Part shown: piece by piece, positions 22,371 through 33,095 of the stretch
Layout: each line of letters begins with the position of its first letter
Position numbering within the stretch: the stretch's first letter is position 1
Assembly (NCBI GenBank): GCA_021018815.1
Contig: JAITYX010000003.1
Location: 8,058,501 to 8,122,500, forward strand
Length of the DNA: 64,000 nucleotides
Reading direction: 5' to 3'
Source: Talinum fruticosum
Taxonomy: Eukaryota > Streptophyta > Magnoliopsida > Caryophyllales > Talinaceae
The notes under the pieces: model-generated
Databases searched by the model: none
What the model was told of the DNA's origin: nothing
The model's input: the letters and a program-made list of their open reading frames with translations, nothing else
Program-made: the position numbers and the translations under genes

Positions 22371-23550
22371 AAACATGAGCAACCAAAAGGTTTAAGAAAA
22401 CCATAATCAAAGCGGACGACCAAATAAAAGCTCAAATGGTGAACGATTTTGCAACACCGAAGGTAAGCGATTGATCGTATGGATCGTTGTACGAGCAAGT
22501 ATCAAACCAAAATTGAGCGAGCATAGAAGCATCAATTAGAAATGCACGAGTTATTTCCAAAATATGGCAATGCTTACGCTCATTAACCTCATTTTGTTGT
22601 TGCATATCGAGACAAGATTTTCGAAAAGGATCCCTTTTGAAGAAAATGAGCAAAGAGAGGAGAGTTATCAAACTCTTTACCTCCATCACTCGAAACATTT
22701 TAATTTTGCAATTAAAAAGATTTTCAATTAAAGCCTTAAAATTGCAAAAAATTAAACATACTTTAGATTTCAATCGCATAGGATAAATCCAGGTAAACCG
22801 GATAAAATCATCAACAAACACAACAAGATATCGAAACCTTTATGTGAAAGTCATGGTGATTGCCAAACATCTAAATGTATTAATTCAAGAGGGAAACATA
22901 TCGATGTTCCGCTAATGTAAAAGGAAGAGTATGTGACTTTGCCAAACGACAAGTCGTAGAAGTATCATGAAAACGATTTGTAAGTTTAACGGATTTATTT
23001 ATCCTAAGTAAATTCAAAACTCGACCTCCACAATGTCCTAGTCGCCGATGCCAAGTATCGCCAGCCTCACTCGGAGCTAGGTTAGTCGAAAGATGTGGTG
23101 TCTCAATAGGCGGACGTAAGGGATAGACATTGCCTACACCGGGAGCCCGCGAAAAACATCATCCGAGGTGTTGTCCTTTACGTAAACAGTAATCATTATG
23201 AAAGGTGACATGACAATTATTATCCCGACACAACTCGTTTGACCAATAGGAGGTTATGCTGAAGTTAAGGCACATGATTAACAGTGTTTTGAAATAAGTG
23301 GCCAAGAAACAAGTTTGCCATAACAGAGTACCAACATTAGAAATAGGTAACAAGGTTCTATTTCCAACCCGAACCTTAATAGGACCAGAGTAAGCAGATA
23401 TAGAAGATAGCTTACCATCATCAAGCGTCATGTGAGAAACCGTTGCTGAATCAGGATACCACAGCTTGTTCACCATTTTCAACCAGATTGAAAGTAGCAA
23501 ATGCAGGAAGTGCTGGTTGCTCGACAAGGTTGATAACGATTGGGGCAACC
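22371..23550 (-). pseudogene. Copia 1 protease/integrase remnant
   Basis: Integrase inserts the DNA copy. Minus-strand 23159-23548 has the protease-side motif LWYPDSATVSHMTLDDGKL, where DSGA is expected at the active site but DSAT is read. It continues into the pre-integrase region with VRVGNRTLLPISNVGTL. The integrase core at 22432-22821 shows FVDDFIRFTWIYPMRLKSKV, ENLFNCKIKMF and NEVNERKHCHILEITRAFL. Frameshifts lie between these blocks. The order protease, integrase, then reverse transcriptase is diagnostic of Ty1-copia. Confidence 0.78.
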
Positions 23551-24995
23551 GTCAGCGTAATCCCTGAGCATGACAAATCGGCAAACAACATTAGAAGGGG
23601 AACTTAATATCCCTTCGTAACGCTTAATGCTTGCATAGGAGTAGTTAGTACACGAAGTAGATGGAGTAAAAGTACAAGACAATGACCCAACCGAATTACG
23701 AAATACAATACTCGTAGGCACACTCCTAAGGGAGGCCTCGATCGGAAGAATTGTTGCGGTGGGAGACTTGTTGATGGTTACAATTATTGTTGCGATTCCA
23801 ATTGTTCCGACCCCCTTTACCTTTGTTATAGTGACTAGAGTTTCCTTTCCCGAAGCTAGATGATCCTCGAAGATGCACCCCCTAAATTAGAAGCATCACT
23901 CTTTGGTTTAGAAGTAGTCGAGAGGAGGGAGGCGAATGCCCGATGCGTAGGGGGATCACGTGCACGCCCAAAACTAAGTCCTTGCTCGTAAAAGATAAGT
24001 TTGGAGCGCAGATCATCAAAAGTGAGAACAAGAGGAAGTAGAGAGTAGGCAAGTGACAAAGGTATGATACTCGGAATGAAGCCCGAGCAATAATAAACCG
24101 AATTAGTTCTAAGTCTACAACGGGGACCGAATAGCAGCAAGTGAATTAGCTATGTTCTTAATGGTTCGGAGATAATCATCTATGGACTGATTTTCCCCCA
24201 TAGAAACATGAGTAAGCATTCGTTTAAAGTCTAAAGCCCCAGCTAAACTAGCGAGTGTTGAACCGAGACTTTAGATGTTGTCAAATTTGGAGGGAACGAG
24301 GCAAGCTACGAACTTCACTTAAAGTTTCAGGGAAATAGTAGCAAAAATCCAAGCACGCAACAACCGATCAACTCGTAACCAATAAGAGTAATGAGGATTT
24401 ACAACCGAACAACCCGGGCAACAACTAAGTGATACGGCGGTTGAGAAACGGAACCATCAAGCATACCACTAATCCGATGCATAATAGTGAAGGAGGAAAA
24501 TTTCTCTCGCCAAGATAAATAATCATCAACCGAACAAAGAATAATCGTAACGCAATTAGTAATATTTACCATCCAAAGAGGCGATGGAAGGGGCGGCAGA
24601 CCACCCTGTTGCGGCGAAGTCATCGGCGGTGACCGGGGACAACCATGGCTAGGGGCAACGGCAAAGAACACAGACGACGCAAAGAAATCGTGAGGCACCG
24701 ACGAAGCGACAAGCTCCGGACAAGAGCACCGGTGAAAGACACCGAAGGTGGAGGCGGGAGCCCAGAGATTCGGCAGAGGTGGCGGCGGCAGAAGGCGAAC
24801 CCGAGGCGGATGCAGCATGGACGACGGAGCCCACACTAGGAGAAACTAAAACAGAGGCGTAGCAGCGGGAGAAGAAAAAGGAATGGATGTCGGCGAGGGG
24901 TCCACGGGGAAGCACCGTCTGGAGAAGGAAGGCAGAGCGACCGAGATGGCAAGTGGCGAAGCGGTCGGCTGGGACTCGGGGATGAGGGCAGCCAT
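23551..24995 (-). pseudogene. Copia 1 gag remnant with proline/serine-rich leader
   Basis: A minus-strand ATG at 24995 (MAALIPESQPTASP) begins a GC-rich, Pro/Ser/Ala-rich N-terminus. After frameshifts the gag core appears at 24399-24600: TNCVTIILCSVDDYLSWREK and HRISGMLDGSVSQPP, typical of copia gag (UBN2 family). Downstream, 23856-24140 has FGRARDPPTHRAFASLLSTT. An Asn-rich segment and a decayed cysteine motif lie near 23560-23800. Copia element 2 has the same leader. Confidence 0.75.
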
Positions 24996-25125
24996 GAAGG
25001 AGAGAGAAAGTTAGGGTAAGGGTTCTTTATGGGTGGGTGCAACAATGAGCAAGTAGCGACAAAAAAATTTTCTTTTTAAACAGGGCGATTATTAGGATTG
25101 CATTAAAATTTTAAATCGAACTCTT

Positions 25126-25138
25126 GATTCCGATACCA
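25126..25138 (-). other. Primer binding site, initiator-Met type
   Basis: The minus strand reads TGGTATCGGAATC directly after the LTR end. This is close to TGGTATCAGAGC, complementary to initiator tRNA-Met. Confidence 0.65.
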
Positions 25139-25277
25139 TATAAAAGATAATGGTACAATGACTCATCCATATGAAAGCCTAACATTATATATATATATAT
25201 ATACATATATAAAAGATAATATATAAAAATAATTTATAATTATTTTATATACAATAATCTCTCTCTTACTCGTTAAT
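25139..25277 (-). repeat. 5' LTR of copia element 1
   Basis: Plus strand starts TATAAAAGATAATGG, where the other family LTRs have TGTGAAAGATAATGG, so both G residues near the end have become A. An AT-dinucleotide run at 25186-25205 expands it. Confidence 0.7.
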
Positions 25278-25870
25278 GAAGATGAAGTGTAATACCTAAA
25301 CAACGAATCTTCAATGCGAAATGAACCCAAAGAGGAAGCATGACACCACCACTTTGGCTACTGGGTTTCGGAGCAATCAAAACCCACCACCGGTGAGAAG
25401 TTCCGATGAGAAAGGGCAATCGGACAACCACCAAGGAGAAAGAAAGAGTGGGGAAGAGAACCCACCATGCACTTCGTCGCCTTGACCACCGGCGACAATC
25501 AGCGAAACCCGTCCAAAGAAAAACGACCAAAACGAGAGATAATGCAAGCAAACGAAGGGAAACAGCGATTTGGGGCAGCGTTGAACCAGCTTATGCACAG
25601 CGCAATTTTTCACCGGCGATTCAGAATTTGAAGGAAGACTTAATCGTGAATTGGGACCAACGAGTTGAACCAAGAGCGAATTAGGGTTGATTTTGAGGGG
25701 GATTGGATTTAGAGTTTCTTTCTCATTGAACAAGGTCAAACAAAGAATAGACTTTAGAGTTGTGAGGAGCGGCAGCGTCGAATAAAGAATTGAGGGCAGC
25801 AGTGAATTTGTGGGGAGGGGGCACCAACGAGTTGGGGAAGTTTCTATTTTTACTCGTTTTTAATTTAGCG
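25278..25870 (-). other. Gene-like leader or exon fragment, unidentified
   Basis: A GC-richer block between AT-rich flanks. The longest minus-strand frame is 25377-25739 (120 codons, no recognised domain). The composition, T/C-rich stretches and a possible donor CGTTGTTTAG/GTATTAC near 25285-25300 recall a plant 5' untranslated exon. It could be a captured gene piece or the leader of another transposon. Confidence 0.3.
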
Positions 25871-26029
25871 GATATTTAAAAAAACTAATTAAAATTTTTA
25901 TTTTAAATTTTTATTTTCTCGATTTCTTCTTTTTTAATTATTTTTTAATAATTATAATGTAATGTAATATATGGCGCCAAATAATAAGCGTTATCAACGA
26001 ACATATTCAGCTCAAATATACTATTAGTA

Positions 26030-26450
26030 ATGAAATTGTAATACCATCGGATATTGTAAATGATGTTATTTCAATGAGAATACCAACAATTTAATTCTTC
26101 TCTTAGTACCTTTACCATCGGATAATATAAGTCTTACCATTTCAATGACAATACCGACAATTTAAATTTTTTCTATTGCAAATATTTCTATCCTTTACCA
26201 ATAGATACGTAAGTGTTGCTATTTTAATGACAATATTCCATAAGATAATATTAATGTAAGTGTTACTATTTCAATGACAATACCAACAATTAATTTTTTT
26301 GTTGCAAATATTTCTAATCTTTACCAACAGATACATAAGTGTTGCTATTTCACCGACAATAGCATCGGATAATGTAAGTGTTATTATTAATCACTTTTAC
26401 TAACGTAACAAAAATTTTGTTATTATCGATCCGTTGGTAATTCTAACATT
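26030..26450. repeat. Degenerate tandem/subterminal repeats
   Basis: Motifs ATTTCAATGACAATACC, ACCATCGGATAATGTAAG and TTACCAACAGATACATAAG recur three to four times with a period near 130 bases. This resembles the subterminal repeat zone of a DNA transposon, but I find no clean terminus. Confidence 0.55.
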
Positions 26451-27230
26451 TCGTATAGATTACGGACTCGGATACATGAGCTAGTTACATATTTTTCTTT
26501 TATGTAAAGGACAATTTAATTCTTGAAAATTTTCCGAAAAATTTCGAAAGAGTTCGACTAAATTGCACGATTTCCTAGGCTTATTGCCTTACACCCGCAG
26601 ACGATGATACAATAGAAATACTACAAGTCAACGAGTCACCTACTTGTAGTATAGAACATCCAGATCATAATCAAAATAACTACAATACTGAAGTTCTTTC
26701 CTTTTTGGATCAGTGAGGAATCAAACAATACCTCATATATTCTGTAGAGTTTGTAACTTGAACATACAAACTAGGTATAAAATATCAAAATCACATGAGA
26801 GAGCTAGGGAGAAAAAACCATGAAATAAGCTAATGTTACATTCTTTAAAAGAGTTGGGTTGTGTGTGATTTGGCATGGTTGTTCAGAATCAAAGAGGCAT
26901 TGTTTGGATCTATAGAGTTCAACAGGGTACAGTATACTTTGAAGTTAGGATAACATGAATAAGTGAACCTTACCATTTCCTCATGTATCCTCACAAAACT
27001 TTTTGGACTAGCAATGTGCGTATTTTTTAAGACTGACGAAGATTCCTATTATGGAAGTTGAGCAGCTACAAATTTTCACGAATATATGATTTTTGTCATC
27101 TAGAATGTTAAAAGGTATATTTATTACTTTAATAATGATGCTAGTTTTTGTAAAATACTCGTGCTTCTTTGTTATTTCATATTTGTAACAATTTTCAAAA
27201 ATCATCATCTAGTATCTGTTTAGGTCATTG
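26451..27230. other. No recognisable feature
   Basis: AT-rich, no coding support. A short inverted repeat ACTACAAGT...ACTTGTAGT lies at 26620-26655. Confidence 0.35.
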
Positions 27231-27239
27231 CTTCCATCT

Positions 27240-27530
27240 AGCCTTATTGTTTGAAAAAACCATACATAATAGTCATTCAAACCCGTCCCCTTCAAAATGA
27301 TCAAATACTTCATTTATACAATACCGGTAACGATTTTTGAACCCCTTACATGGACATCTTATTTGACCACTATGAGCCAACTTAGCAAATGATGCATTCA
27401 GAAAATCAATCACTCCATTTTCAAACTCAGGTAACCTTCTAGGTAAATACATCCAACGTCTATCATTTTCCATAGCTTTAATTTCTGAAACTCCCAATAA
27501 ACAACTAATAAGCCACAAAGGAAAAAACAA
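27240..27530 (-). pseudogene. CACTA transposase-associated N-terminal domain fragment
   Basis: The minus-strand frame 27273-27530 contains NDRRWMYLPRRLPEFENGV, FLNASFAKLAHSGQIRCPCK and INEVFDHFEGDGF. This is the transposase-associated domain found at the N-terminus of plant En/Spm (CACTA) proteins, including the R-C-P-C-K cysteines. A stop follows right after GDGFE and the rest of the protein is absent. A CACTA fragment separate from the one at 43848. Confidence 0.75.
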
Positions 27531-27796
27531 ATTGGCATTTTGGTTTAATACAAGAAGAAACTACTCAATTAAAGAAAAGTTCATTCATAGGAAATTTTTT
27601 TATCATTACAAAATTTTTCTTAATCCTAATATGCTTATCACGAGATTTCCATCGAAAAATTACGAAAAGACATGAATACCAAAATATTAATATATTATTT
27701 ACAAAAAAAACTAATCATAATATTTTAATTACTATTTAAATATCTAAGTGTGCCAATTTCAACCACTAGGCTATCTGCATAGGATTTGTCAAGTCT
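27531..27796. other. AT-rich spacer
   Basis: Nothing recognised apart from AT-rich runs. Confidence 0.3.
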
Positions 27797-28230
27797 TAAT
27801 GGAGAAAATCACAGCAAAAATATAAGTTTGGTGGTCTAAAAACCTATCCTATGCAGCCAGATTTTCACTAATTCAGTCATTATGGGAATTATTTCATTTT
27901 GGGAAAACATCTTTGTTTTTTCACAACAAGTTATGCACAAGGTTGAACAACTATGTAAAAGCTTCCTATGGAGTGCTGATTCCTCTTACAAAAGGGTTCC
28001 AGCGGTATCATTGGCGAATGTCTCCAAAAGGAAGAGGAATGGGGAACTTGGACAGAAAAACCTAGCAATTTGGAACAATGCACTGATGGTAAAACATACA
28101 TGGGCAAAAAATAACAACATTTCATGATGCACAGAAATGATCCATTACACTTCAGAGATTGCTTCCACATTCAGGCTTCTCACAATGCCACAAATCAACA
28201 TCTTTTAGCAGAAAAATACCTTTGAATAGT
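27797..28230 (+). pseudogene. L1-type LINE fragment, C-terminal of ORF2
   Basis: ORF2 reverse transcriptase copies LINE RNA at the target site. Plus-strand frames read WWSKNLSYAARFSLIQSVIM, then the frame 27882-28127 with MHKVEQLCKSFLWSADSSYK, LANVSKRKRNGELGQKNLAI and WNNALMVKHTWA. These are the conserved region just after the RT domain of plant L1 elements (L.SYAGR..LI..V, C..FLW.G, GGLG..NL..WN.A...K..W). There is a stop upstream of WWSKN and a frameshift after it; the RT core itself is missing. Confidence 0.75.
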
Positions 28231-28947
28231 TCTGATGGACGTATAGCAGGGATAACATACAAATGTATATGCTAATAGCCGACAGGAAATAAGATTCCTT
28301 TAAAAGTTGAAGCAGTAATTGCATGAAGCTCCAAGTTGCTACAATTTCAGAGTTCTCTGCACTTTAAACAGCTAATTGCTCCAAGGGTAGACAGAGAGAA
28401 GATAAAAATATCAATCAACAATAAGCAAGTATCCAAGTGGAAATAAAAGTACGGAGAACTTAACACCAAAACACAGTCACCTAAAAATTGCAAATAACCA
28501 AGGAACTAGACCAATCAATTGAAAGTACTAAGAATCTTATAAAGAAACATACCTTCGACTCTTAGAGTCAGAAAAGAGATTGGAAGGCAGAGAGATGAAG
28601 GGTGGAGGAGAAAACGACTGCATAAGACACAAAAACAGTCGTTTAATGATTTTTCAAGCAAAATTGGAAAATCAACGTATTTGAAATTGAAAAACAGACC
28701 CACAAGCAAAGCAAACTAAATGGACTAAAATTTTGCTTGACCAATCTCAATTTGCACATTCTTGACCAATGATTAGAGACTTAAATATGTTCTGCACTAT
28801 GTAGTAACAACTTGACCAACATAACATCTAATATGATACCAACAAGAGCACTTCTGAGCCTACATCAAATTCTTCGACTCCACCTAAAAACAGAAACTTC
28901 AATCATGACAATTTGATCAAACTGAAGCCCACATTATGGAGTACTTA

Positions 28948-29015
28948 TTAACTTCATGGTTGATGATAGAGCAAAGCACATTTAACTTCATGGTTGATGA
29001 TAGAGCAAAGCACAT
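28948..29015. repeat. Perfect 34-bp tandem duplication
   Basis: Two adjacent identical copies, beginning TTAACTTCATGG and ending AAAGCACAT. No difference between them, so the duplication is recent. Confidence 0.9.
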
Positions 29016-29305
29016 ACAGCGAAGAGGAAGAGGATGAATTGAAAACATGGGGCCGAAAACAGAATACAGAAAAGGGAAATATCTTAAATGGCGAACCAAT
29101 TCAATGTCATATCAAACTTAAAACTAGATCTAAAACTGGAAAAGGAAAAACTAAAGAAAAAGAATGGTGATGAGCTCCAGGCTATTCCACGAAGGACAAA
29201 TAGATACAACCGAGCATATATTCCTACACTCCTCATTTACAATGGCAGTTTAGAACAGAGCTTGCTACTGGCTGAACAGGAGTTGTACTGCAATAAACCT
29301 TGAAG

Positions 29306-29387
29306 ATTTGCACAATACACTGTTGAATAGTTCATGGGGTTCTGGACAGAGGAAGCTAATCTACTGTTTCCAGTGTATTGTGCAAAT
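29306..29387. repeat. 17-bp perfect inverted repeat
   Basis: ATTTGCACAATACACTG at 29306-29322 and its reverse complement at 29371-29387, separated by 48 bases. Near-direct copies of CAATAAACC also flank it. Possibly a small MITE scar. Confidence 0.65.
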
Positions 29388-29705
29388 TTTACCCCCTTCA
29401 ATAAACCATAAAGATCCGCAAAATCAGGCACCTCAATGAGAAATGAGAACCAGAAACAACAAATTGTTGCTTCTGTTTATAGGGTTCAAGACTTGGTTTA
29501 TATGTTCAACGCTTGTCTTGTCCTGGACAGATTGGTTCTTTTCAACATATAACAGTTATCAACAAGAGCCATAAACAAGTCTAACCTCAAGCAGAAATTC
29601 GATAAAGAGTACCAGAAACATGTCTCGAACCCGAAACATCTAACCGAACCCGAAACATCTAACGGATCCCTAGAAAAGAAAAATGAGAACCAGAAACAAC
29701 AAATC

Positions 29706-29900
29706 ACGCTACTAGAATTTAGGTTATTAACGACCGCATAATAATGACCCAAAATTGTTGTTAAAGGATACTAATAACGATGAAAATATTTTTTGTTGTT
29801 TACTTTGGCCAAGTGAATTAACATTAAACGACAAGTTATCACAATGGTCACTATTTATTTCACAATATCATCGTTAATAACTTTAAGAGGGATATGAAAA
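29706..29900 (+). mobile_element. Possible CACTA-like left terminus
   Basis: Begins CACGCTACTAGAATTTAGG, one inserted base away from the usual CACTACTAGAA start. It is followed by TTAACGAC/GTTGTTAA/ATCGTTAATAA motifs in both orientations, as in CACTA subterminal regions. The right terminus was not found. Confidence 0.45.
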
Positions 29901-30718
29901 TCAAAATTGAGTAATTTTTAGAAGTTCCCCTTTAATTTAAATAATTAGAGGAAAAACTACAAAGGTTAAGTAAGTACAAGAATTAGACCCGTCTTCTTTC
30001 GCAATTTCAAACCCTAACTCTATTTGGATATAGGAAAGTAGGTTGGAAAGAAAATTGAAAGGAAAAAAATGAGAAAGGAAAAAAGTTGAGGGAAACTTAT
30101 TTTCTTTCTCTTGTTTGGATTAGAGAAAAACATAAGGAAAAAATTGATTTTTCAAGTAACATTTTTTCCATTGTTTGGAAGTAGGAAAATTGATTGGAAA
30201 AATTAAAAAAACGTAACCTAGTGAGTTTCTAACTTCATTAAACTATTATATGCAAACTCTCATATCGTTGATGTAAGTTAACCATGATTAATATAATCAC
30301 TTGCAACGTATAATAATCAATAAGAAATTACCATCACGTTGAAAAATCAAAAATTAAATTTGACAAGGAGCTCATAACTGTTTTTAACGTTGTCATCAAA
30401 AACCAAATACTAGAATTAAATCCCCAACAATCTTAAAAGTAACACCATACTATCCATCATCTCTTCAAACATTTGAAAAATCAAGTACAAAATTTACAAT
30501 CCATAACGGATAAGATGCTAACAAATTAGACCAAACTTCACTTTCAACCATAACGCATGACGAGCACTTGGGTAGGTAAGGAAAGCTCTAGCTAAATTGG
30601 GATCTGCAGAAAGAGCTTGATAGACTTTCATTTGTGATATATAGCTCAAACAATCAACCTATTAATCCAAGAAATCATTAAAAACAAAATTATATATAGA
30701 ATCATGAAAGTAAAAACA

Positions 30719-30853
30719 ATCTGGTGATTTTCCTGTCAACTTTGATCATTGCTTCGACATTAACAACCAAAGCCGCAACAACTTTCTCTTTTCCCTCATC
30801 ATCGAAGGAATTGGGACAACACCATTGACGCCCGATTTCGGATCTTCCCGAAC
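30719..30853 (-). pseudogene. Enolase-phosphatase E1 exon fragment B
   Basis: Plant enolase-phosphatase E1 is part of the bifunctional methylthioribulose-1-phosphate dehydratase/enolase-phosphatase of the methionine salvage pathway. On the minus strand, directly after an acceptor AAATTCCTCTTAG, the exon reads VREDPKSGVNGVVPIPS, then after a one-base frameshift DEGKEKVVAALVVNVEAMIK and VDRKIT. These match the expected order of the cap region following the first HAD motif. The frame diverges after ITRL. The acceptor and the exon A-to-B intron are kept, so the fragment came from genomic DNA and not from an mRNA. It cannot be expressed as a functional enzyme. Confidence 0.75.
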
Positions 30854-31669
30854 CTAAGAGGAATTTGCTGCATATTAGTAGCAACTTTGTTCACTAACAG
30901 AGGATTGACATGATTTATTTTTTTCAATGACACAGCAGAATCTAATCTATTGTTTATGAAAGATAGAATAAGAATGGAAGACAGTAACAGTTTCGAATAT
31001 CAAAACCCACCGATGAAGCATGAACGCTCGAACCAAGCAAGCCATTCACTGCTAGGCACTTCTTACTTACTAGTTACTACATAATGAGGGAAAGATATAA
31101 CAATTTTGGGGAGTACATGAAGCACAACCGCAACCCCCCAAAGACTGGCAATAGAGTTTAAAAAGGCTAAAAAGGATCGGAGACATGCGAAGGAAAAACT
31201 TAAGACCTCCCTCGGTGAAATGCTCAAACACAATAACACAACAATATCAATTTGGAAGATGAAAAAGATAGATAATGGAGACAGATAAGTGTCCCATTAT
31301 CCAAGGCTATTGCGAGTGAGCCAAGGTGCTAGAGCCAATTATCGGTAGTGACACTTTCATTGCAGCTAGAATCCAATTTGAATTGCAACTAGTTCATCAC
31401 CAATATTAGATGAAAGGTTTCATCAATTGGTGTTAGATTCGACATATTATAATAGAAAGATGTAAATGCGTTAGTTAAACATGGAGTAATAGGCTACCAG
31501 ATTGAGGCGGAACATGTAGTTTCAAAACTCAATTCGAAGAAATCAAATCTCCGAGCCTAAGATAGTTCATCATCACCAATAGATGGAAGATTTACGATAG
31601 GTTGTAACTCGTAAGAATTGGTAAAAATCAAGAGGTTATATTCTTTCTTGAGTCCTCTCGAATGAAATA

Positions 31670-31813
31670 TAACTTTAAAAGAAATTATTTTGAGTCATCT
31701 TCTGTTTCCGGAGTGTCATATGTTGAACTCAAATGCCTTCCAACATTATCACGAGCATATGGGAAAAGAACATAAGTGACAAATGATATAAGAGTGGTCT
31801 GTCCCTTCAATGT
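31670..31813 (-). pseudogene. Enolase-phosphatase E1 exon fragment A (HAD motif I)
   Basis: On the minus strand, after the acceptor TATTGTTTTAG, the exon reads IEGT (the partner of the split Asp codon in D-I-E-G-T, HAD motif I). A one-base insertion follows, then [20 protein letters not shown] and [12 protein letters not shown]. In the family the residue before VLFPYARD is Asp ([11 protein letters not shown]); here it is Tyr. A stop follows shortly after EDDSK. Frameshift, stop and substitution make it a pseudogene. Exon B follows in the correct order about 820 bases downstream. The recognition is from memory of the plant protein family. Confidence 0.78.
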
Positions 31814-32389
31814 CTAAAACAATATAACGTCGTAAACATAAAAAAAAATGTAAGAAGAGTGACATATTATGTTTAACAAGTATACAAATATAGACAAGGA
31901 AATCCCTTTGTTCAGCCACCAACCAAAGAAAATGCAGAGTGAAAGCTCAACCTTGGTTTCACTTGCGATTAAAAGTAATTGAGGATGCAGTTCAAGATTT
32001 TTCCATATTTTCCATCACTAGAACAAGTAGGAGAGATAGGTCCACAAGAATATGAGGCTCGAAAAGTTTCTATCCTAGACCAACGTACATAAATTGAAAC
32101 ATGAACTCTCTTGGAATGAGCATATACAAATACTTACAAAATGACAAAGCCACACAATTAACGACTCTAGAGGCCCCATGGGTTAATAATAATACCTTTC
32201 ACAACTCCAACTTCCCAAAAACTCAAAACATTAACATGATAAGAAATTTTTAGCCCGTATAGGCCTACAAGTGACTTGGCTCCTTTTAAATGGAAAATAA
32301 GAGACCAAGAAGTTTACAAAGTGACTTGTAAAGGGCTATGATCCAACATAGAGGAAACTTTCCTCCCGTTGCCTGTAAAATTCAACTCT

Positions 32390-32909
32390 CCCTCTTTCTC
32401 TCTCTTTCTCTAAACGAACTCAGGAAAAATTCAATTGCCGGATGAATAAATCCATTCAGTCACAAGCACACATCAAGTGCCCAAAAATTCACATAATTTG
32501 TCAAAATGAACCCAAAAACACTTGAATCCAGATTGAACCTTAAAACCCTAGTTTGCGAGATATGAGAAGGGGATTGGTTACCAGAGGAGAGAGAAAGAGA
32601 GAAATAGAGATTTATCGGAGGAGAGAAACCATTGCTAAAGGATAGAGATCGATGGCAAAGAAGAACACCGGCAGAGAATATCATGAGGAGAGCGAGGAGA
32701 AGAGAGGAGAGCCCAATGAGAGAAGAGCCCCAAGCGAAGAGTGGGAGGCAAGTGGCTCTGGGGAAAACCTCCTTAATGCCGGCAAAGAAGGACGTTGGCG
32801 AAGAAGAACGCCGGTGGAGCGATATAAGGAGAAGTTGAGAGGAGCGCCGGTGGAGGTGAGTTGAGCGAAGAGTTAGGTGAGGAGAAGCTCGGGTGGCTCC
32901 TCTTTTCAA
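32390..32909 (-). other. Leader-like segment inside Harbinger-like element
   Basis: A 149-codon minus-strand frame begins at 32909 (MKRGATRASPHLTL) and is Ser/Leu-rich with no recognised domain. The T/C-rich repeats and GCCGGTG-type units look like a plant 5' untranslated region with a first intron. It could be the promoter-side part of the captured gene or of the transposon. I do not call it a protein. Confidence 0.3.
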
Positions 32910-33095
32910 TTTTCACCCATTTTCCTTATGTTTTTGTGGAGAAAATCTTTTACACTAACTTTCCCTAACATTTTTCCATATTTTCCTTTTAAGTTTTTTC
33001 CATCTCTTTTTCTTTAATCCAAACAAAGGAAAAAAAGTAATTTTCCAAAATATTTTTCTTTCCAAGCTATTTTCCTAGGTCCAAATAGAACCTAA

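Larger units (their letters stand above)
19994..25277 (-). mobile_element. Ty1-copia element 1, short LTRs, decayed
   Basis: About 5.3 kb with terminal repeats of only about 123-139 bp. On the minus strand the order is PBS (near 25126-25138), gag, protease, integrase, reverse transcriptase, RNase H, then the 3' LTR: the Ty1-copia order. It shares family and orientation with the element at 34677-39399. Numerous stops and frameshifts mean no intact polyprotein remains. I found no matching target duplication. Confidence 0.85.
28231..29705. other. Unassigned, with local duplications
   Basis: No gene is supported. On the minus strand a candidate untranslated exon with a good donor (GAGTCGAAG/GTATGT, near 28550-28560) can be seen, following a T/C-rich leader at 28560-28640. 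No coding exon follows, so it is not called as a gene. Small duplications at 28948-29015 and 29624-29660 are present. Confidence 0.3.
30018..33092 (-). mobile_element. PIF/Harbinger-like element carrying host gene exons
   Basis: TAA at 30015-30017 and 33093-33095 flanks the unit; TAA/TTA is the target of PIF/Harbinger elements. The left end reads CTCTATTTGGATATAGGAAA and the reverse complement of the right end reads GGTTCTATTTGGACCTAGGA. Both continue with TTGGAAAGAAAA, giving a diverged terminal inverted repeat of about 38 bases. Further subterminal similarity (TTGTTTGGATTA plus AGAAAAA) extends inward. There is no transposase. The interior holds two broken exons of enolase-phosphatase E1. 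This is a Pack-type arrangement; the superfamily assignment rests on the target and TIR only. Confidence 0.65.

Noticed and set aside
24645..24839. Plus-strand Arg-rich frame
   Set aside because: Antisense shadow of the copia 1 gag leader.
32632..32864. Plus-strand Glu/Arg-rich frames
   Set aside because: Purine-rich antisense of a T/C-rich leader; two frames overlap with no domain.
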